Positions 36,722 through 45,360 are shown, counted from the stretch's first letter. The stretch: 64,000 nt of DNA from JAFNAG01 sp963721405 (GCA_963721405.1 CAVRJA010000009.1:149218-213217), one strand, 5' to 3'. Program-made: numbers and translations. The notes: generated by a model not told the origin, from the letters alone.

Positions 36722-36899
36722 GGGCTTCGAATTTCAATCTGCCGGCATGCCTGGTCATCAGGCGCTGAAACTTCTTCAGCGCAACGATTTCCCGCAAGGC
36801 GGCGTGCACCGCCTCGGTTCTGGTTTTAACGCCCAAAATCTCCGCGGCCTCGTCTGCCAACCGAGTGTCCAGCCGGATGGATGTCATGGCGTGCGTCAT
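36711..36899 (-). CDS. vapB: VapB-type antitoxin
   Basis: A 62-residue antitoxin. GGGAGG upstream selects the ATG at 36899 over the longer frame from 36935. TSIRLDTRLADEAAEILG followed by TRTEAVHAALREIVAL is the ribbon-helix-helix; the rest (FQRLMTRHAGRLKFEAHGE) would contact the toxin. A perfect palindrome just upstream (36915-36950) is its probable operator. Confidence 0.88.
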   Translation of the reverse strand: MTHAMTSIRLDTRLADEAAEILGVKTRTEAVHAALREIVALKKFQRLMTRHAGRLKFEAHGE

Positions 36900-36914
36900 T
36901 GCCTTTCCTCCCGC

Positions 36915-36950
36915 TTTGTATATATAGAATGCCATGGTTATATATACAAA
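36915..36950 (-). promoter_or_regulatory. Operator of the third vapBC pair
   Basis: Perfect 12-bp inverted repeat TTTGTATATATA-N12-TATATATACAAA ending 16 nt before the vapB ATG. The AT-rich arms stand out in GC-rich DNA. It fits autorepression by the RHH antitoxin. Confidence 0.75.
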
Positions 36951-36980
36951 GCGACTAAATTCCCCAAGCGCTGCCGCTTT

Positions 36981-37092
36981 TCAATCGTCTGGAATTATCC
37001 CGACTTCTGTTTGTTTTGACCCAGGTTTAGCTCCAAACCCCGGCAGACGCTTCTTGCCGGTGAGCAATTCCTGCATGGCGTCTTGTTTGATG
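36981..37092 (-). pseudogene. hsdS: Fragment of a type I restriction specificity subunit (HsdS)
   Basis: The frame RIKQDAMQELLTGKKRLPGF followed by SKQTEVGIIPDD matches the conserved HsdS spacer that precedes the second target-recognition domain. It then stops. Only about 37 codons survive. At its upstream end it joins a fragment related to the gene at 57556-58134. Confidence 0.65.
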
Positions 37093-37172
37093 CGTACCTT
37101 TTCGAGGACGTCCACAGTCGGTTCCGGAAGGAGGGAACACTATGTGCGTTCGACTTCTTCTCGATCGTGCGT
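37090..37172 (+). repeat. Fragment of the gene at 57556-58134
   Basis: Codes AYLFEDVHSRFRKEGTLC followed by AFDFFSIV, nearly identical in DNA and protein to residues 15-42 of the 57556-58134 protein, with only a few mismatches in about 83 nt. It is cut off from the rest of that gene. Confidence 0.8.
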
Positions 37173-37235
37173 TCTGGCTTCCGGAATACTGACATTTCGG
37201 AATCTCAAGGCGCGTATCGCTCCAACAAGCACCTG

Positions 37236-37658
37236 ATGTCCCAGTTGTCGGAGACGAAGAAAATGTGCCCCGGGACAGTCATCACCGGGCGCGAGCTTAT
37301 GACACTCCATGGCCTGCGGGTTAGCCTGCCGGACGCCAGGCGATGGGTGCATTTGCAGTTTAGGCGTTTCGCAGGGTGTCCCGTCTGCAATCTGCACTTG
37401 CGGTCCGTGGTGCGGCGACACAATGAAATTGTGACGGCGGGCATTTGTGAAGTGGTCGTGTTCCATTCGACGAGAGACGAGTTGCTGGCTCAAGAGGCCG
37501 ATCTCCCATTCGCCGTCATCGCCGATCACGCCAAGAAGCTCTACACCGAATTCGGCGTGGAATCGTCTATCCGCGCTCTGCTCGACCCGCGTGCCTGGAT
37601 ACCGATACTCCGCGCAGTCTTCAATGCCCTTCATCTTTCTTCCAATGGCCACTATTGA
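37236..37658 (+). pseudogene. AhpC/TSA-like (peroxiredoxin-like) protein, C-terminally truncated
   Basis: The N-terminal two thirds of a thioredoxin-fold AhpC/TSA-type protein, 140 residues. HLQFRRFAGCPVCNLHLRSV contains the CxxC redox motif; VVVFHSTRDELLAQEADLPF, FAVIADHAKKLYTEFGVESS and ALLDPRAWIPILRAVF follow the family order. The usual C-terminal beta-hairpin and helix are missing. The upstream part of the same frame belongs to another gene fragment, so I start at ATG 37236. Confidence 0.7.
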
Positions 37659-37823
37659 GCAGTTGTTCCGCTGAACGATTGCAGAAACCACAGCATCTGC
37701 TTCAAATCCGGCCGGAGGTCTTTGCTCTGCACGAGTGTGTTGCGGTTTGCAGTCCCGGTCATTCGGACTGATGAGCAGTCTGGTAAAGCTGCATCCCGTT
37801 CCGCCCCGGTGTCCGATCGAATG

Positions 37824-40352
37824 TCACTCTGACCGCAAACTAACTGCCGGATTCACATTCGCGGCGCGCCGGGCGGGCAACAGGCCTGCCATCAAAGCTA
37901 CGATGGCCAGCGTGGCGGCAGCAAAGCCGATCGTCAGCGGATCGTTTGGGGAAACCTGATACACCATCGTACGCAGCACGCGGTTGGCTGCCAGGTAGAG
38001 CGCGACGCCGATAACCTCGCCGGCCACTACCAGCCAACCCACGTCACGCAAGATTATACGCTCGACATTGCCTTGCGACGCACCCAGTGCCAGCCGGATC
38101 CCGAACTCGCGCGTGCGCCGCGTGACATGGAAGCTGGTGACGCCGAACAAGCCCAAACCCGCCACAATCGCCGACAGGGCTGCAAACACGAGGGAGAGTC
38201 CCGCCAGCATCCGCTCGCGCAGGAACATCTCGCGCGCCAGTGCCGACAGGCCGCCGTACTGCGTGATCGCGACAACTGGATCCAGGCGCCTGACCAATTC
38301 GGCAACGGTCGCCGCTGAAATAGCGTTCGGGGAAGTCGTCCGCAGCAAGACGCTCACCGTACCGTACCCCCCCGCTTGCGCGAGCGGGCGGAACAATGTC
38401 GGCTCTGGCGACACATTCAGAGCGCGCCCGCGAGCGTCCCGGACGATACCAACGATCTGCGTGTCCATGGGGCCATTTTCGAACCCGATCATCTGCCCGA
38501 TATCGGACGGCCGCGTCAATACAAGGCGGGCAAGCGATTCATTGACGATGACGGTGTGCGCCGCCGCGTTTCCGTCGCGATCATCGAACGGCCGGCCGGC
38601 GATGATGGGCAATCCCAGTGTGGCGAAGTAGTCCGGGCTCACGTCCACGACGTTCACATACAGCGCCTCTGCAAGTCCGCTTTGCTGGCGGGGACCCGCT
38701 ACGGCGGAGCGCAAATTGCCCCCGGAGAGCGGCAATGTGCTGGTCAGTGCTACCTTCGACACGCCGGGCAGAGCCTTTGCCTGTTCGGCCAGAGCCTGCG
38801 AATACCGGGTGAGACGATCGCCTCGATACCCCACGGTCCCCGGGTTGACCGTAAAAGCCATCACTTGTCCGGCGTCGAACCCCGGGTCGGCCGAAAGCAC
38901 GTTCCAGAGGCTTCTGCTGAGCAGCGCCGAGGCGCAAACCAGCGCGACCGACAGCGCGAGTTGGACGACGACGAGCACGTGATGCAGTCCCGGCGCAGAG
39001 CGGCCTCCCCTCTGGGGCGACGCCGCCCTCCCAAGGCTGGGTAGGGCGCTCCGCCGTGTTATGGCCAACGCTGATGCGAGCCAGATGGTCAGGCCCGTGG
39101 CCAGCGACACAGCGACAGTGAACATGCACACGCGCCCACCTAGCCTCGTGTCAACCCCGGCCAGGGCGTTGCCCGCTCCGAGCAGCGTCGGGACGAGATC
39201 GCCCGTCCAGGCGGCGAAAAGAAGGCCGGCGACGCCCGAAAGCGCCGACACAAACAGGCATTCGACGAGCCTGGGTCGCAGCACGTCCCAGCGACGTGCA
39301 CCCAGCGCGAAGCAGACGGCCAGATCGTGTCGGCGCAGAGCGCCCCGCGCTGTCAACAGGTTCGCCACATTGCCCGCCGCGACGAGCAGCACGAATACAG
39401 TCATACCCAGCAGGAGACGTAACGGCACTTCAAGGCTTCGCGGCGCGCCCATCTGCGCGCTGCCGACCGTGCCCGCGGGCACGAGCTGCGGTGGATTGTT
39501 GATGTAGACCTGGTTTTCCCTTGGCGTCAGCCTGACGTTACGCACAGCGTCCGTGAGCAGGGATTGATAGAGCGCTCGCAATTCGCGTTCGGCCTGCTCG
39601 CGTTCGACTCCCGTTCGCAGGCGTCCGAACGCCACATACATGCTGACACCCGGCGCGTCCCAGCTAAGCCGCGCCGACGCCGACCCCTGGAATGTGCTCA
39701 GGCGATCGGCCATCTGCAGTGGGAAGAACAGCTCCGGGCGTTGTCCAGCGATCATGCCGTTGTACCCGGGCGCGAGCACGCCGGCGACGGTCAGCGGAAT
39801 GTTGTTCACGCGAACCGTCCGGTTCACGACATTCGGATCGCCTCCGAACTGCCGGATCCAGAAACCATGATTCAACACCACGACCGCCGCGCCATCCTTC
39901 TGCCGGTCGTCCATCTCGTTCAGGGTGCGGCCGAGCAGCGCCTTGAGCCCGAGCACGCGGAAGTAGTCCGCATTCACATATTCGCCTATCACTTCGATGG
40001 CGGACGGCTGCCCCGACAGCGTAAACCGCCAGGTACGCCTGAGGGCCGTGGCGCTGAACAGATGGGACAGGCCCGCGCGCAGAGACTGGAACAGTGGGTA
40101 GGAGATGCCCATCATCTTCCCACCGCCCATCATGAAGCTCGGACCGGACACCGGGAGCGGCTGCACTGTGACCATGACCAACTGCTCGGGCTTGGCCACC
40201 GGAAGTGGCCGCAACGCGACGCGATCGATAAGCGAAAACGTCGCGGAGTTGGCGCCAATGGCGATGCCGAGCGTCAACACGATGAGGATCGTGGAACCCG
40301 GCGCCCGTGAGAGGTCTCGGCCAACTACTCGGAGGTCATGACAGAGTTTCAC
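37824..40352 (-). CDS. ADOP-type permease (MacB_PCD/FtsX, orphan)
   Basis: Inner-membrane protein of 842 residues with two MacB_PCD plus FtsX halves. Half one has helix IVLTLGIAIGANSATFSLID and periplasmic part HGFWIRQFGGDPNVVNRTV with MTVFVLLVAAGNVANLL. Half two runs from about 410 (GLHHVLVVVQLALSVALVCA) to the C-terminal FtsX helices (GFAAATLAIVALMAGLLPAR). No ATP-binding gene is adjacent, which is normal for acidobacterial duplicated orphan permeases. The substrate is unknown; relatives export macrolides or lipoproteins. A decayed copy lies at 17619-17892. Confidence 0.9.
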   Translation of the reverse strand: MKLCHDLRVVGRDLSRAPGSTILIVLTLGIAIGANSATFSLIDRVALRPLPVAKPEQLVMVTVQPLPVSGPSFMMGGGKMMGISYPLFQSLRAGLSHLFSATALRRTWRFTLSGQPSAIEVIGEYVNADYFRVLGLKALLGRTLNEMDDRQKDGAAVVVLNHGFWIRQFGGDPNVVNRTVRVNNIPLTVAGVLAPGYNGMIAGQRPELFFPLQMADRLSTFQGSASARLSWDAPGVSMYVAFGRLRTGVEREQAERELRALYQSLLTDAVRNVRLTPRENQVYINNPPQLVPAGTVGSAQMGAPRSLEVPLRLLLGMTVFVLLVAAGNVANLLTARGALRRHDLAVCFALGARRWDVLRPRLVECLFVSALSGVAGLLFAAWTGDLVPTLLGAGNALAGVDTRLGGRVCMFTVAVSLATGLTIWLASALAITRRSALPSLGRAASPQRGGRSAPGLHHVLVVVQLALSVALVCASALLSRSLWNVLSADPGFDAGQVMAFTVNPGTVGYRGDRLTRYSQALAEQAKALPGVSKVALTSTLPLSGGNLRSAVAGPRQQSGLAEALYVNVVDVSPDYFATLGLPIIAGRPFDDRDGNAAAHTVIVNESLARLVLTRPSDIGQMIGFENGPMDTQIVGIVRDARGRALNVSPEPTLFRPLAQAGGYGTVSVLLRTTSPNAISAATVAELVRRLDPVVAITQYGGLSALAREMFLRERMLAGLSLVFAALSAIVAGLGLFGVTSFHVTRRTREFGIRLALGASQGNVERIILRDVGWLVVAGEVIGVALYLAANRVLRTMVYQVSPNDPLTIGFAAATLAIVALMAGLLPARRAANVNPAVSLRSE

Positions 40353-40398
40353 AGTGTAGCCCTCCTTCGAAGTGCGGCAGCTTGGAGCCGGAAAACGG

Positions 40399-40812
40399 TC
40401 AGGTTCTTCGGTCCGCCACGACCGGGCTATTGTAATACTTTTTGGAGATGACTTGCGCCGTGTAATCGGCGCCCCGGGGAGCTCCTACGTTTGCATTGAT
40501 CCTGTGGATGATCAGCCCGGTGTACTTCCCCCTCTGGTCCAGGGCATTGATGCCTGACTTTGTGCGGAATTCCGCCACGTAAGCAGTGGCGAGCCCGGTC
40601 CGGACGACCATCATTTTGGTGCCGCCCGGCGTCTCGACCGGCGTGATGTAGTGGGTCTTGGGTTGCGCGGACGACCTGGTGACGACATCGACCTGATCGT
40701 CACGGAGCCAGTGCAATTTCCATTTGTGCCAGGCAAGGAAATCCGTGGACTGTCCAGCGATATGGCATGTCCCATCCGCCGCAGAGGAAAAACGAGCCGA
40801 CATCGTTACCAA
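40399..40812 (-). pseudogene. C-terminal fragment of an M6-type metalloprotease
   Basis: A 137-codon frame. Its middle reads QSTDFLAWHKWKLHWLRDDQ and then GTKMMVVRTGLATAYVAEFR and KYTGLIIHRIN, as in the region after the catalytic site of M6 (immune inhibitor A-like) proteases. The HExxH part, signal peptide and N-terminus are missing, so it should be inactive. It lies directly upstream of the ADOP permease gene on the same strand. Confidence 0.55.
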
Positions 40813-41240
40813 TCACGCCAAAAATTGGGGGAAACCGAAGGATGGGAGAAGCCGTAAGTCTTGTGGAATCTTGGTGCCGAGGGTGGGAATCGAACCCGCA
40901 CGTTCCTTGCGGAACCCAGGATTTTAAGTCCGATCCCGCCCCCGGCACTATGGAACACTATCGTACAACATTTTAATCTGTCATAGGTTTAGCACCTTTT
41001 TCCGTGCCCCATTCATGCACTCGGTTTCAATGGCCGCTCGATAGTTTGGACAAAGTTTGGACAAAGTAAAACCGTGGCAATTTCCTTTTTAGCAATTTGG
41101 ACCTGCCAAAGCCTCGGGGGACATACCAAAGCCGGCAAGTCCTCCGGATATTTCATGATAAGATTCGTTAGCCCCTGTTGCCCGGATTTACCAGCGCTAG
41201 TCGCAGGACAAACTGATCTAATGTTCACCTAAGGATAAGT
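40813..41240. other. Intergenic region with a tRNA-like sequence
   Basis: Contains the degenerate tRNA-Leu at 40872-40947. The AT-richer remainder before the DUF4935 gene shows no gene. Confidence 0.55.
40872..40947 (-). pseudogene. Degenerate tRNA-Leu(UAA)
   Basis: The minus strand shows acceptor arms TGCCGGG / CTCGGCA with encoded CCA, anticodon loop CTTAAAA (anticodon UAA), a class II variable arm (GTTCC-GCAA-GGAAC) and TTCGATT in the T loop. The D arm is reduced to about 9 nt where 25 or more are expected, and the T stem has a mismatch. It is probably a non-functional tRNA or an attachment-site remnant. Confidence 0.65.
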
Positions 41241-42341
41241 ATGATAGCTGAACGCGAAGGCCTGGAGGGCGATGCTGCCCCAGCCCCAAAGCCGTGTGTA
41301 GTTTTGGATACAAATATCTTGCGGGAACATTTGCTTTTCCGGAATCCTCTAGGCGCCGCGCTCATTTTTGTGGTGCGCTCGTCTGGAGGTCGCATTGGTC
41401 TCCCAGAAATCATCTCCGAAGAGGTGTTTAAGCACCTGACGAAGGCAGGCCAGGAAGCGACCGACCTTATCCGTCAGGGATTTGGAATTCTGGAAAAGCT
41501 GGTTGGTTCCAGGTCTAACTATGAAGTTCCAGGAGCTGAACAAATAAGCCAAAGCATTGCGGATCAGTTCAAAGAAATCGCTCCCTTTTTGCATCGTGTT
41601 CCATTCACGCTTGAGCATGCAAAGGCTGCACTGAATCGCGTGAATGCAGAAACCCCACCGAATGGACCAAAAAACCAGCAATTCAAGGATTCGGCCATTT
41701 GGGAAGCGATCCTTGAGTTGGCAAAAACCTACAGGGTTCATTTTGTCACTGGTGACAAAGGCTTTTTTGAGGACAGGGATCCTCGGAAGGGATTAGCTGT
41801 AACTCTTCGGACAGAGATAGCTGAGAGAGGAGCCGCTGTCTGTGTGTACTACGACCTCTCTGCGTGTCTGGCAGTCTTGCAGCGTGAGGCTCCACCCATT
41901 GATATAGCAAGGCTCTCGGAGGCGATTGATTCAGCAGTCCGAACTAAGGTCGTCGATGCCGCCCGCGAAAAATCATTCCAGATCGTTGAAAGGATTGGAG
42001 CCAGGGTCGATGCTTTCCTGACGGAACGACAATCCATTTTATCTTTGGCATTCGATTTGACTTATTCTCTGCAAAATGCGCCCGAATCCGAAGGCCTTGA
42101 TCGTTCTGAGGCGATCGTATTGGCAAAAGGTGACTGCACATATTCCCTGGACTCAGGCGAAGTGACCGAATTCAGAATACACAGGATGGAATTTCGTTGG
42201 CTCGACGAAAACACCCATGAACAAAAACGCGCGAACCTTTATGCCTATGTCGGCGATATTGTTTTCGGTCACAGGACGGTCAACTATGAATTTCGCGCCC
42301 CTCTATCGCCTCAAGACAGCAAAGCGGATATCCATAAATGA
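41241..42341 (+). CDS. DUF4935-type PIN-like protein
   Basis: A 366-residue cytoplasmic protein. Residues 18-190 form a PIN-like nuclease fold: CVVLDTNILREHLL, GLPEIISEEVFKHLT, QFKDSAIWEAILEL and FVTGDKGFFEDRDP supply the acidic residues. The C-terminal 150 residues are of unknown fold (ECTYSL-like beta segments, e.g. KGDCTYSLDSGEVTEFRI). The order resembles DUF4935 proteins, some of which occur in genomic islands. AAGGA lies before the ATG. There is no antitoxin-like partner on either side, so it is probably not a simple VapC. Its codon use looks less GC-rich than the catabolic genes. Defence or RNA processing is possible but unproven. Confidence 0.75.
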   Translation: MIAEREGLEGDAAPAPKPCVVLDTNILREHLLFRNPLGAALIFVVRSSGGRIGLPEIISEEVFKHLTKAGQEATDLIRQGFGILEKLVGSRSNYEVPGAEQISQSIADQFKEIAPFLHRVPFTLEHAKAALNRVNAETPPNGPKNQQFKDSAIWEAILELAKTYRVHFVTGDKGFFEDRDPRKGLAVTLRTEIAERGAAVCVYYDLSACLAVLQREAPPIDIARLSEAIDSAVRTKVVDAAREKSFQIVERIGARVDAFLTERQSILSLAFDLTYSLQNAPESEGLDRSEAIVLAKGDCTYSLDSGEVTEFRIHRMEFRWLDENTHEQKRANLYAYVGDIVFGHRTVNYEFRAPLSPQDSKADIHK

Positions 42342-42475
42342 TCTTTCAATAAGACCGTTGGGATCGCGCCGTTTGACGCGATTGGCTGCTTGCTCAGACC
42401 GTTATTGCTTTCTGAGAGCCGAGGGCCAGGACGACTAGCTGGACCGCGTTACCTTTGAGAGGAGAATTCTGCGGA

Positions 42476-42912
42476 CTAGGTTGCCTCCACCACACTTGCT
42501 TTGCCTCCGTTTTTCGGCGTCGAAGACAGTCGTGCTCGCAGCAGGTGCACCGGCACACCGGTAGCCACCGCCAAGATCCGCCACGACATACCTTGGTGCC
42601 GCATCTCCGCGGCGCCATCTACGTCAAAATCGATAACTGGTCGTTCGCAGTGCTTGCCTTGCCGGCGGGCTTCTTTCATTCCGGCGAAAACCCGCTCCCT
42701 GATGAGGTCGCGCTCGAACTCAGCGATCGCGGCAAGCACCGAAAACTCCAGCTTCCCCATCGGCCCCAACGTGTCGATTGCCTGGGTGACTGAGATAAAA
42801 TCGATGCCCAAGGCCTGGAACTGCTCCAAGGCGAACACCAGTTCCCGGGTCGATCTTGCAAGCGGTCGAACCTTCAGACTGCGACCTCATCGAAGCCAAT
42901 TCCCGGCAGGGC
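42476..42912 (-). pseudogene. Serine resolvase, C-terminal fragment with frameshift
   Basis: The frame from 42838 reads FALEQFQALGIDFISVTQAI followed by GPMGKLEFSVLAAIAEFE, GMKEARRQGKHCERP and an HTH tail. Upstream, RC of 42839-42912 still shows FDEVAVWKFDR-like coding, with small indels relative to the intact gene at 59990-60598. The catalytic N-terminal third (YARVS) is absent; a tRNA-like piece lies where it should begin. It is not functional. Confidence 0.85.
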
Positions 42913-42927
42913 AATGAAATAGAATTT

Positions 42928-42972
42928 GTAGCGACCGCTGGAATCGAACGAGCGACCTTGGGGTTATGAATC
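42928..42972 (-). pseudogene. 3' half of a tRNA-Met(CAU), attachment-site-like
   Basis: The minus strand reads from the anticodon loop ATTCATAA through CCCCAAGGTCGCTCG, TTCGATT and the acceptor strand GGTCGCTA. The 5' half is missing and the CCA is degenerate. Tyrosine integrases commonly use such tRNA 3' halves as crossover sites. Confidence 0.6.
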
Positions 42973-43018
42973 GAACAAAATAATGGCCCGTCCTTCTCTC
43001 TCAAGCATTTACAGGCCC

Positions 43019-43128
43019 TTACGTACACGGTATTCCATGGTGTTCCGGGGCATTCTGTTCCCAATCTGTTCCCAGTTCTGTTCCCAATTTGCAGGTGAAT
43101 TTCAACATCGGCGGACGAACTGACACCG
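43019..43128 (-). other. Integrase-like C-terminal tail and ctgttccca repeat
   Basis: On the minus strand 26 codons read ANWEQNWEQIGNRMPRNT and then MEYRVRKGL before a stop, resembling the basic tail of tyrosine integrases. The DNA has three tandem units of ctgttccca (43055-43088). A stop lies just upstream, so at most a scar remains. Confidence 0.35.
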
Positions 43129-43157
43129 CGGTGACCCGCCGAACCTGCCCTGCAAAT

Positions 43158-43171
43158 GTCCAACGTTGGAC
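43158..43171. repeat. 14-bp palindrome, copy 1
   Basis: GTCCAACGTTGGAC, perfectly self-complementary. An identical copy is at 63103-63116. Confidence 0.7.
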
Positions 43172-43428
43172 TGCTTAAAACTAGGGAGTGTGGCAGCAAG
43201 GGAACCATAGCACGGTGACAGGCTGGAGGAGCCCAAAGGGTCCAGTTCGCTAAAGTCGGGCACCGGATTGATCGACCTCTTTGCCATTCCGAAGGGAAAA
43301 TGGAGCGATCGAAATGCATGTGCTCAAAATGTCTGTTCGCGCTCCATGGTGTCCGGGCCGGAGGCCTCGGACACTGGGGCTTCGGAAGACACTTATTTGT
43401 GCTTCGAAGCCATGGAAATGGTCTTGAG

Positions 43429-43680
43429 ATGAAAAAACCTTCCACAATATCCGCGGATTACCTGGTTGGCTTACCGGGCCAAGACAGAGAGCGTGAGGCG
43501 GTGCGGAGACTCCTACAGTCCTCCTTCGTTTCTGCACCCATGATCGGGGCGCTCGGAGTGCCGGATTCCGAATTTGCATGGTATGTCCTTGATCCCCAAA
43601 AAGCGCCGCGTCGTGTCGCACGAGCCCGGTGATATCGATATCATCATTGGATCTTTAGAGAGGCTCAGCCCAGCGGAATT
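43429..43680 (+). pseudogene. Conserved hypothetical gene, frameshifted and truncated
   Basis: From ATG 43429 the frame reads ADYLVGLPGQDREREAVRRL and then GVPDSEFAWYVLDP. At a CCCC run (about 43592-43595) coding moves to the next frame and continues KKRRVVSHEPGDIDIIIGSL and ERLSPAEFK. It then runs into an IS91-type fragment. The PGDIDII pattern looks conserved, but I cannot name the family. Confidence 0.5.
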
Positions 43681-43920
43681 CAAGCATTCTGTCGAACGGC
43701 AGGCTGCTGTATCGGCTCAGGTGCCGCTGGCGGGACGGAACCACCCACATGACCGTAGAGCCCCTCGAACTGGTTGAAAAACTCGCTGCACTTGTGCCTC
43801 CGCCTCGATTCAATCTGGTTCGGTATCACGAAATACTCGCGCCCTCGACGGCCTGGAGACCACTCGTAATTCAATCGGAGCCTGAGCCGGAAATCGCCGA
43901 CCGCAGGCGCCACTCTAGCT
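43681..43920 (+). pseudogene. C-terminal fragment of an IS91-type transposase
   Basis: The frame reads NGRLLYRLRCRWRDGTTHMT followed by EPLELVEKLAALVPPPRFNL and VRYHEILAPSTAWRPL. This is the well-conserved end of IS91/IS801-type (putative Y2) transposases. The HUH catalytic part is absent. Confidence 0.8.
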
Positions 43921-43965
43921 GTCCTGCAAAAAAGAAGATCCTCTCCGAAAATCTCCAGAAAAAAC

Positions 43966-44093
43966 CCGCATCCTGCGTGTCTCGCGCACGATCGCGGATC
44001 TCGAGGGCTCCAAGAAGATCCTGCCCCGGCACGTCTCGGAATCGATCCAGTACCGAACCATGGATCGCACCTATTGGTTGCAAGGGATATAAA
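43966..44093 (+). pseudogene. comM: ComM (Mg-chelatase-like ATPase), C-terminal fragment
   Basis: TRILRVSRTIADLEGSKKIL followed by PRHVSESIQYRTMDRTYW is the ComM C-terminus, ending at a stop at 44093. A middle fragment of the same gene family (Walker B region) lies 14 kb away at 58310-58455. Neither can form an active helicase. Confidence 0.8.
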
Positions 44094-44650
44094 CCACGAC
44101 GGCCGCCGGACCTAGAGGGACCGTTTTGCAGGTCCCTCGCGGCCATCGCAGCTCTTTCTTGACGAGGAGGACAGGAACCGATGCATTACAGCAAATAGCA
44201 GGAGCACTAACGACGGCGACGGCACATCGAGGAAGTGAACCACCTCGCATAAATGCGAGGGCATCCAGTTGTCGACTAAAGCCGACTTTTTGCATTAACC
44301 CGCGAATTAAGCCTGAGCTTTGCGCGGCGTAAAACGTCAGTCCGAAAACCAGGATATGTGATCCGGGATATCACGTACCATTCCGCGTGAAGGCTCGCTT
44401 GCGGGTGCTAGAATTTTCGGTGAACACAGTCAACTCATGCACAAAATCCATCGTGCGCATGCGCCACGTGTAGGTGCCTTGTTGGGGCTTTCGCATATCA
44501 GGGATCGCCGCGGGCGAAATTTCGCGGGGGACCATGTCGCGCCTTGAGGATAATATGCGGGATTTCATCTCTATGGGTAGCGCGTTACAAATGCCAGTGG
44601 ACTATCTTCGTGAAGAGCACCAATCCCGCAAACTGCACACAATCACACAA
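44094..44650. other. Non-coding debris after the comM fragment
   Basis: A strong hairpin lies at 44101-44144 (GGCCGC outer, GAGGGACC / GGTCCCTC inner, 8-nt loop) without a T run. Short open frames here lack start context and recognisable domains. Confidence 0.5.
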
Positions 44651-45181
44651 TCAGACGGTCGCATAACCCAGGGTTGACCAAAGCCTGTCCAAGGCTTGAC
44701 TACTAACCCATTTGACGTCGAGATGTACTGCCATCTGCGTGCTATTTGGCTCAATTTTAATCTGATTGAAACCAACTAATCCTTGCCGTTCCGCTATTAT
44801 GCACGCCTGCTTGATCTCGTGTAGCTTTTGCGGCGTCTTTTCTTTATTGGCTAGATCAAATACGACACGAAACTTAGTGTGTGGCGAAGCTCCGATATTA
44901 TCGTTGCCGCGCACAGGAACTGGTGCATTGACAGCGACCCCCTGTTTTCTAATCCTGACCAGCGAAGGAAGCCACGACTGTGGCACATCTACACTCAGGT
45001 GATGAGGTAATAGAATTTGGTGCGCCTTGTTCCTCGGATTAGCATTGTACTCGTGCACAAGTTTTTGTATTACTCTCAATTGATCTTGAGGACTGCGGTA
45101 GGCATCTGACATGTACGTTCCGCGAGGCAGATAACGCCTTAGGATTAGAAAAACCTCCTCAGTCTGAACCGGAACGATCAT
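44651..45181 (-). CDS. Hypothetical, possibly M15 peptidase-like
   Basis: A 176-residue protein with no signal peptide. AGAAGGAG before the ATG marks a real start. Three stretches resemble M15 (VanY/DD-carboxypeptidase) motifs in the right order: SDAYRSPQDQLRVIQ, GASPHTKFRVVFDLAN and MAVHLDVKWV, which would hold the zinc His/Asp/His set. Overall similarity is weak, so this is a pattern-level guess. It is the downstream member of a pair with the toxin-like gene, 179 nt apart on the same strand. It could process a wall substrate or act as the partner of that protein. Confidence 0.5.
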   Translation of the reverse strand: MIVPVQTEEVFLILRRYLPRGTYMSDAYRSPQDQLRVIQKLVHEYNANPRNKAHQILLPHHLSVDVPQSWLPSLVRIRKQGVAVNAPVPVRGNDNIGASPHTKFRVVFDLANKEKTPQKLHEIKQACIIAERQGLVGFNQIKIEPNSTQMAVHLDVKWVSSQALDRLWSTLGYATV

Positions 45182-45360
45182 GTGCTTCTCCTTCTGATGT
45201 AGCGTTTACCTTATGGAAGACAGAATACCACGTTTTGCCGCTTTTGATACAACTCTCCTAACCGAGCACGCGGAGTGTTCAGGGGGACATGAGAAGGGGA
45301 AATTGCACGTCGAGACCTCTCGTGTTCGCACCTGGCTCCGTCAATACTTACCGGATCATG

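Noticed and set aside
37140..37691. A 183-codon minus-strand frame over the peroxiredoxin fragment
   Set aside because: The plus strand shows CPVC and other conserved features; the antisense product resembles nothing.
43055..43088. Short tandem ctgttccca units as a possible CRISPR array
   Set aside because: Units are about 11 nt without unique spacers; more likely the end of an integrase-like gene. No CRISPR array was seen anywhere in the window.
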